From the NCBI GenBank assembly GCA_017893485.1, contig CM030366.1:51490565-51554564 (forward strand): DNA of 64,000 nucleotides. Reading direction: 5' to 3'. A model generated the notes under the pieces. That model made no database searches. It saw nothing but the letters and a program-made list of their open reading frames with translations, and was not told the DNA's origin. Both the position numbers and the translations under genes were made by a program. This DNA comes from Hemerocallis citrina (lineage: Eukaryota; Streptophyta; Magnoliopsida; Asparagales; Asphodelaceae). This document shows positions 57,750 through 64,000 of the stretch, one piece after another (position 1 is the stretch's first letter; every line of letters starts with the position of its first letter).

Positions 57750-58880
57750 ATGTTGTTTCGGGGAACTAGGAGTGTTAGGAACGACCTGATTGAGGGCGAG
57801 GGTAGTGGAGGCAATGGCGCAGGTCTAGATATAGGGGAAGAATTCGTCCGTATGTACCAGGCATTCAAATACCTGGCAGAGGCAAGCCGAAACAATGTGC
57901 AGCAACAAGGAGCACCCGCAGGTAACCAGGGAGTAGCAGCTATCGACCCTATCAGGATGGTTGAATCTTTCCAAAGGATGAGGCCACCTGTTTTTGAGGG
58001 CCAGGCAGACCCGACAGCATTGAATGACTGGATTCGTCATGTTGAGGCAGTGTTTGAAGTGATGCTGACACCGGATGATAGCAAGGTCAGATTAGCAAGC
58101 ATTCTACTAGAGAAAGACGCCGGGGTCTGGTGGCAGTTGGTGAAGAGGGGCATGGGCAAAGGACCCATTACCTGGGAAAACTTCTTGGAGGAGTTCACGA
58201 CACACTGCTTTCCAGTAGATGTGCAGGAGGACAAGGCCATGGAGTTCTTCAACTTGAAGCAGGGAAGCTTGACAGTTCGCGAGTATGAGACCAAGTTCAC
58301 ACAACTGTCCCGATATGCTCCAAAGATGGTAGAAGATGAGGTCGAGAAGGCCAAGAGATTCGAGCAAGGGCTCTGATCTGCACTCAGAACCAGGATGGTA
58401 CCTTTTTGCATTCGGAGGTTCGAGAAGTTGGTACGCCGCGTGGCCACGACGGAGCTTGATATGAACCGAGGACCAGAACTGCAAGCGAACATTGGAAGGT
58501 GGAACGAGGGAAAGAGATCTGCACCAGCATCAGGGCTCGAGAACCAAGGTCAAAAGTAGAAGATTCAGAAACCAGACGGTAAACTTGGAGGCACCAAGCC
58601 AGGGAGATGTTTCCTGTGTGGAAAGCTAGGTCATTTCATGAGCCAGTGTCCAAGGAAGGACTCTCAGATGGATACCCGTGTCTATTACAAATGTGGGAAG
58701 ATTGGTCATATCTGACCAGACTGTCCCCAGTTTCAGAAGAATAGCAGCAGATCAGCCCCAGAGATGAACCACAAAAGGAAGGTGCTGCTTCGCCAAGGGC
58801 GAGTGTTCGCACTTACAGAAGATGATACCAATGAAGGCAAAAAATTCATCACCGGTGTGCATGGAAGGGGGTGCAACTAA
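57750..58880 (+). pseudogene. gag: Gag of C, with three nonsense codons
   Basis: A 376-codon frame from ATG 57750 to TAA 58878-58880. It has a complete retrotransposon capsid region (MRPPVFEGQADPTALNDW, AGVWWQLVKRG, SLTVREYETKFTQLSRYAP) and two zinc knuckles. The first, CFLCGKLGHFMSQC at codon 287, is intact. The second (58683-58724) has Tyr for its first Cys and an internal stop. Stops are TGA 58374-58376, TAG 58557-58559 and TGA 58713-58715, each one C-to-T step from a fitting codon (CGA, CAG, CGA). Gag would package C's RNA, with pol supplied by another element. Nothing of pol follows before the LTR. Confidence 0.93.
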
Positions 58881-59093
58881 GTTTGAAGTTGCATTTTTTG
58901 AATTTTATTTTGGACTTTAAGTAATGTATGATATAACACTTTATGTAACCGAATGGATTTATATATATATGTGTGGAATCCATGCAACGGTTTGTTCAAT
59001 AATAGTTCATCACATTCCCTATGTCTGTGTTATTCTATATATTCTGTTTTTATTTCTCCTGACTTAAAGTAGTTCTGTGGACATAACTATTCT
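58881..59093 (+). mobile_element. C internal 3' region, noncoding
   Basis: AT-rich sequence between the gag stop and the polypurine tract. A pol region would be expected here but none is present. Confidence 0.8.
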
Positions 59094-59106
59094 AAGGAGG
59101 GAGTAT
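59094..59106 (+). other. Polypurine tract of C
   Basis: AAGGAGGGAGTAT directly before the 3' LTR, nearly the same as in E. This suggests E-type enzymes could have served C. Confidence 0.9.
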
Positions 59107-60339
59107 TGTAATATCCCGGTCGGATATTATATTTGTATTATTATTATTTTTAAAATTAAAGAATTTCTTCTGGAAATTTTTTGGTTTTACTAATAAAAAC
59201 ATTTATGTATATATATACTAGTAAGTATATATATGTATTGTATCGATTTTGTGCACTTGTACAAAATCTTGTTAAATGCGCTGTTGAGAAAGTGTCTGTA
59301 AAATCTCGGGCTGGTATTAAAAATTATTATTTTATTATTATTTTATTTTTATTTTCATAATTGAAATATTTTTGGTGGATATTACCCGGTTTTGTTAATA
59401 AACATTATCTATGTATATACCAGTCTGCATACATCAGTATTCTATCAAATTGACAATGGAATCTTCCGAGTTGGTAATAAAATTATTTTTTATTATTATT
59501 TCTCATTTAAAATATTTTTGGTAGAGATTATTCGTTTTAATCAATAAAAATTATTTGTATAATCAGATATATGTATGTATATGTACTATATCGATTTCGT
59601 ACGTTTGTACGAAATCATGTAGTATGTGATTTTGGGAAAATGTCTATTATTTTTTATCCATCATGATGAAATGAAGGGTTGGGATTGGATTAGGATTTGA
59701 TTGCAAATTTATTGGATTTGGATTGCAAATCAAAATTGCAAATAAATCTCAAATTGTTCTAAGCCACAAAAAGAGAGAGACATGTGGCTCTCTCTCTACC
59801 ACATCTCTCTCTCTCTCCCTCTCCTACATATTGGCCGGCCCCAACCAAGAGGACAGGCCATCTTTCATTTGTTCCTCCATCTCTTCTCTCTCTCTTTCTC
59901 TCTTATACTTGCTTTAATTTTAGAAAAAAATTGAGAAGAAAAAGAAAAGAAAAGAGAGATCAAATCAATTAGGGTTCGTGGGTTTCCTTCATGAGAGGTG
60001 TTCTTGATGAGCAAGAACAAGGAGCAAGGAGGAGGAGGCAAGCAAGTCATTCCTACACTTTGTTGAGTGGGGGTTTCTCATTCTCATGATTGGTTTGTTT
60101 GTTTATTATTGTTATATGTTATTGCGTGAACAAATTGGACTAGATTCATGTGCATAATCATGTTATGGACTAGATTAAAGGGGCACATAAAAGTTGAAGT
60201 GATAGAACACAAATTAGAGCGATAAAGATTCAATATTTGTTGTTTTAGGGTTGGAATTGTTTAACTATGTTAAAAAAGGAATTTTGACCCCAAATTTATT
60301 TTAGAAGTTCTTAGGGGCAGGAATTGTTTAACTATGTTT

Positions 60340-61990
60340 AACTGTGTTTTTGGTAGTTTGGAATTGTATTCAAGGGGCAGGAATTTGGAATTCCATAAGG
60401 AATCTGAAAAAGTCATCAACTAGAGAGTTGTCATATATATTTCCACCTTTCCAAATTGTATGATTTGGTTTGATTCCGACAAATAGAGCAAAAGTTATAA
60501 GCTGTCAAAGTTTCGGATTTGTTGTAGCTTTGGTTGTCTTTTGTTGTATTTGCATGTGTTCAAGGGACGGTGGAATGAATTCCATAAGGAATCTGGAAAA
60601 GTGTTCAACTAGGAAGTTGTTGTAGACGTCCTCACCTTTCCAAAATGTCCTATTTGGTTAAATTCCAATTAGCAGAGTAGAAGTTATGCCTTTTACAAGA
60701 CACAGCAGCCATCTTTGGCTGAAGTACTCGCTGTTTGTCTTGTTCTAGGTTTTTGAGCCTTTTACTTGCGGAGTCTGAGGAAGTGACCAACTAGGTAGTT
60801 GTAGTAGACGTTCTCACCTTTCCAAAACGTCCTATTTGGTTAGATTCCGATAACCGGAGTATAAGTTATGTGCTTTGAAAGTTTTCATCTTAGCTGTGTT
60901 TTTGGTAGTTTGGAATTGTATTGAAGGGGCAGAAATTTGGAATTCTATAAGGAATCTGAAAAAGTCATCAACTAGAAAGTTGTAGTATAAGTTCCCATCT
61001 TTCTAAATTGTATGATTTGGTTAGATTCCGACAAGTAGAGGAAAAGTTACAAGCTCTCAAAGTTTCAACTTTGCTGTAGCTTTGGCTGTCTTTTGTTGTA
61101 TTTGCGTGTGTTCAAGGGACGGTGGATTGAATTCCTTAAGGAATCTGGAAAAGTGTTCAACTAGGATGTTGTAGTAGATGTTCCCACCTTTTTAAATTCT
61201 ATGATTTGGTTAGATTCTGACAAGTAGAGCAAAAGTTACATGCTTTCAAAGCTTCTGCTTTTTGTTAAGAAATCTGCTTTTGGTTAATTTTTGCATGTGT
61301 TCAAAGAACGGTGGACTAAGTTCCATAAGGAATCTGGAAAAGTGTTCAACTAGAGAGTTGTAGTATATATTCCCACCTTTCTAGAAAGTGTGATTTGGTT
61401 AAATTCCGACAAGTGTAGAAAAAGTTACGACCTTTGCAAGTTTCAGCTTTTTTGTCAAAACCTGTTGTTTTCGTTAACTTTTGCGTATATTCAAAGGACG
61501 GTGGATTGGGTTCCATAAGGAATCTGGAAAAGTGTTCAACTAGAGAGTTGTAGTATATGTTCCCACCTTTCCAGAAAGTATGATTTGGTTAAATTCCGAC
61601 AAGTAGAGCAAAAGTTACAAGCTGTAGAAATTTCAGCTTTTTGTTGAAAATCTGCAGTTTGGTTAACTGTTTCGTGTGTTCGATGGGTAGGAATTTTGAA
61701 TTCCTTACGAAATCTAGAAAAGTGTTCAACTAGAGAGTTGTAGTATATTTTCCCACCTTTCTAAAATATATGATTTGGTTAAATTCCGACAAGTAGAGCA
61801 AAAGTTACAAGCTATAGAAGTTTCAGCTTTTTGTTGAAATTCTACAGATTGGTTAACTGTTTGTGTGTATTTAACGGACCGGATTTTGAATTTCTTCTGG
61901 AATCTGAAAATGTGTTCAACTAGAGAGTTTTAGATGTTCTTACTTTTCTAAAAGGTCTAATTTTGTCGAATTTTGATAAGCGTAGCACTG
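60340..61990 (+). repeat. ~185-bp tandem array in C 3' LTR, about 9 units
   Basis: Same unit as at 42190-44530. The leading edge near 60310-60420 shows a junction (the phrase GGGGCAGGAATTGTTTAACTATG recurs in part) that looks like a deletion joining an early leader segment to a later unit. Confidence 0.88.
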
Positions 61991-62978
61991 GTTGCTTCTA
62001 GGTTGTCGGAAGATTTTTATGTCGGATTCGAGTTTTTTTGGTAGTATATCTATTTTAGACTAGGCTATCAGAAGATTTTTTTGGTAGATTCTTCTGTTTC
62101 TTCTAATTATAGAAGTTCAAGTTTTGCTAGTAAGCACGTTTGGTTACTTCTAGGTTGTTAAAACACCTGCATGGTCGTTTCTATATGTTGTTTTGCTCAT
62201 ACATAGCTCGTCTGGCTGTTGGTCTCATACGTAGCTTATTTGGCTTGAATGTATGTTGTTGTTTGGTACGAAGCTCATTTGGCTTGTATGTAGGTATTGT
62301 CATGAATAGGTATGCTGTGAGTGGATCCGAGGAAATCTTGTGAAGTCTAGGTTTAGACTTGGTTAATTGTGTCGACAAATTGTTACACTCTCTAGAAGAA
62401 GGACACATACGGTGCGTTTTCATGACGAGTTGGAAGCACAGTTGGCATGTCTCGCTTGTTTGGTTAGAAGAGGGACATGTACGGTGCTTTTTCATGACGA
62501 GTTGGAAGCACAGTGGCATGTCTTGCATGTTTCGTTAGGGTAGCAACAGTTACTTAACCATTTTTATCTCTAAATTGCCGAAGGGTGAGAGTTGGTGTTA
62601 GGGGTGATACCCTTTAATCCGACTTCTCCTATAGGCTGACACTAGGAGGTGTTATTGGGATGTATCCCCCTGTCAATGGGATACGGACGGTGCTTTTTCT
62701 TGACGAGTTGGGAGCATGGGATCCATATCTCACCTATTAATTCCTGAATGTGCCATGATAAGAACGGGAGGTTTTCCTATGGAAATAGACCCTATGGTTC
62801 CATCAGGTTCTATGCCTTCTCATGATGAGTTGAGGGCACGGAAGAAGGTTGTGTTAGGAACAAAATGGGGACACCACTATTGTACTGCAGTAGCGGAACT
62901 AGACCGTACCTGCAACCACATCAGTCATGTAGTATTGTGTCAGGAACAGGATGAGTACAAAATTAGAATTCATGACGT

Positions 62979-63248
62979 GGGTTCAAATCCCTATATATGA
63001 AGAAACAGCTTGATATGGGGCGAATGTAGTATAGGCTGCATACTGTTCCAGAGTCTTACTTGCATTAGAATAAGTGCATCATTGCATTAGTTAACCCTGC
63101 ATTAGATTCTATGTCATAACATACACTGACACATCAATTATATATACACTTTTCTGTTTTCATCATTCTGTTTGCTTGTAGTTGAGAATCGCTGCTAGGC
63201 ATCAGCCTTAAAGCGTCAGTATATGTACTGAAGTCTCCACTTCAATAG
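62979..63248 (+). promoter_or_regulatory. Conserved LTR block set in C 3' LTR
   Basis: GGGTTCAAATCCC (62979-62991), AATGTAGTATAGGCTGCAT (63023-63041), GTCAGTATATGTACTGA (63215-63231), CTTCAATAG with AG at 63247-63248. Confidence 0.75.
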
Positions 63249-63666
63249 GTACTGGATTGCAGAAGTACAGGTACATGATTCAAGAGGACTCAAGGCAACA
63301 GAAGAAAGGAGTCGATTTTATATAAGTTTTTCGCTGTAATATATGTTGATTACTATTGATTCTTTTGTAACAATTGTTGTAATTTATTTATTTGTTGGAA
63401 AGCATCCAAGTGAAGTACCAAGTGTTATTCTTTATTCATTGTACTGTGATGTAAATTGTTGAAAGTTGTAACACTTGGGATTGTAAAGGTATTATTGTAA
63501 CACTGTTGTAATGTATTGCAATTTCGTAACATTCGGACTTGTAATACATTTGTGTTAAGTAACAAGTTTTAAATTTTCTTATTTTTCTGTGTATTGTGGC
63601 TAATTGAAGGAAAATATTTCTGGCTTATGTCTCAGTTTCCCAGTGAAAGGATTTCGGGGCGTTACA

Positions 63667-64000
63667 CCTTTGATCTCCAGCCATCCGATCTTGATCATCT
63701 TAGTCATCCGGTTAGATCCTGGCCGTCCGATCTCTTCTTGATCGTCACGATCATAATGATCATCAACCTTCCTTTGATGCCAGCCGTTCGATCGATCCAT
63801 CTTGATCATCATCATCATCTTCATCATCAGGGAGATCTGGACCGTCTGATCTAATCGTGATCATAGTCTCCATTATGATCAGTCTTGATCTGGCTGTCCA
63901 ATCTAATCCGATTATCTTGATCTTGTTCTCTTGGATCTAACCGTCCGATTGTGTTCATGAACTCGATCGTCCTCATCTTGTTCGCAATCGGTTGTTCATC
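63667..64000 (+). mobile_element. 3' LTR of A, segment 3, GATC-rich
   Basis: CCTTT (63667-63671) then TGATCTCCAGCCATCCGATC, continuing A's LTR exactly where it stopped at 40848 and matching 30459 to about 30770. The remaining ~2.5 kb of this LTR lies beyond the window. Confidence 0.93.

Larger units (their letters stand above)
40849..63666 (+). mobile_element. Gag-only LTR retrotransposon C, with G nested inside
   Basis: Flanked by CCTTT at 40844-40848 and 63667-63671. LTRs of 4,925 bp (40849-45773) and 4,560 bp (59107-63666) start TGTAATATCCCG and end CGGGGCGTTACA. The interior without G is only about 1.5 kb: primer site, one gag gene, polypurine tract. No trace of protease, RT or integrase. 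Long LTRs plus gag without pol is the TR-GAG class of non-autonomous elements, which would need pol from a relative. Confidence 0.94.
59107..63666 (+). mobile_element. 3' LTR of C
   Basis: 4,560 bp. CT-rich tract 59790-59905, AGTGGGGGTTTCTC at 60066-60079, a shortened ~185-bp array with about nine units (starts near 60416, 60607, 60788, 60968, 61159, 61348, 61537, 61727 and 61917), and the shared block set at 62979-63248. Ends CGGGGCGTTACA. Confidence 0.94.
28757..64000 (+). mobile_element. Non-autonomous LTR element A, 3' end outside window
   Basis: 5' LTR 28757-33304, internal 33305-34313, then a 3' LTR broken by solo LTR B and by C that continues past the window end. The 5' LTR starts TTTAACCCTTG where the 3' LTR has TGTAACTCCTG. 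The interior has a primer site and polypurine tract but only about 1 kb and no pol. Leader and tract sequences match G, so A is a deleted or large-derivative-type relative of G. Target duplications cannot be checked because the right end is outside. Confidence 0.88.

Noticed and set aside
1..64000. Host protein-coding or RNA genes
   Set aside because: No conserved non-transposon domain, exon chain, rRNA or tRNA could be recognised on either strand. All long open frames fall in transposable elements or repeats.

Overview
The window is plant nuclear heterochromatin. No host gene was found on either strand. Every recognisable coding stretch belongs to a transposable element: Ty3/gypsy gag-pol of the chromodomain-carrying Tekay/Del type, plus one hAT transposase. 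Initiator-Met-tRNA primer sites, LTRs of 2.7-4.9 kb, tandem satellites and many nonsense codons explicable by C-to-T change point to a flowering plant with a large, heavily methylated genome. The species cannot be named from this sequence.

Layout. 1-5650: an 82-83 bp satellite (Sat1) split by a 3,581-bp hAT element (713-4293) with an exact 8-bp target duplication. 5651-6730: a truncated minus-strand LTR fragment. 6731-11090: a second satellite (Sat2, 217-bp dimers of two ~108-bp halves) split by a minus-strand solo LTR, H (6993-9738). 11091 onward: plus-strand retrotransposon D. Its 5' LTR carries solo LTR F (13588-16865), and its interior carries full-length Tekay-type element E (17607-28573, target duplication CTTGC). 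28757 to beyond the window: element A, whose interior is only ~1 kb and lacks pol. Its 3' LTR is broken by solo LTR B (34540-39361) and by element C (40849-63666). C keeps only a decayed gag; inside it sits G (45950-57740, minus strand), the youngest-looking element, with near-identical LTRs and almost complete gag-pro-pol. If the 28579-28756 piece belongs to D, as inferred, the longest nest reads Sat2 > D > A > C > G. All complete elements and solo LTRs in it except A and D (whose right ends lie outside) have matching 5-bp target duplications here.

Main observations. (1) Six LTR families that otherwise look unrelated (H, D, F, E, B, C) share the same ordered short blocks: an early GGTGGGNGTTTCTC block with an AG|GT junction; a palindrome resembling a tRNA B box; the 19-mer TATGTAGTATGGGATGCAT; then an inverted repeat ending in CTGAC, followed at a fixed 16-nt interval by AG in E and B (CTGAT in C). 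The first and last blocks look like the 5' splice site and the branch point/3' splice site of a leader intron lying wholly inside the LTR. (2) G has two candidate spliceosomal introns, 86 bp in gag and 147 bp at the gag-pro junction. Removing the first restores the frame exactly at a conserved Gln-Gly boundary; removing the second takes out the only stop between Gag and Pro. This suggests splicing control of Gag versus Gag-Pol. (3) C is a gag-only (TR-GAG-like) element whose two LTRs carry about 13 and 9 copies of a ~185-bp tandem unit. (4) Paired tRNA-like A/B-box units occur at similar offsets in the D and F LTRs.

All coding regions carry lesions. E, C, A and the hAT copy are clearly dead. 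G has four amber codons and one frame break but is otherwise intact.
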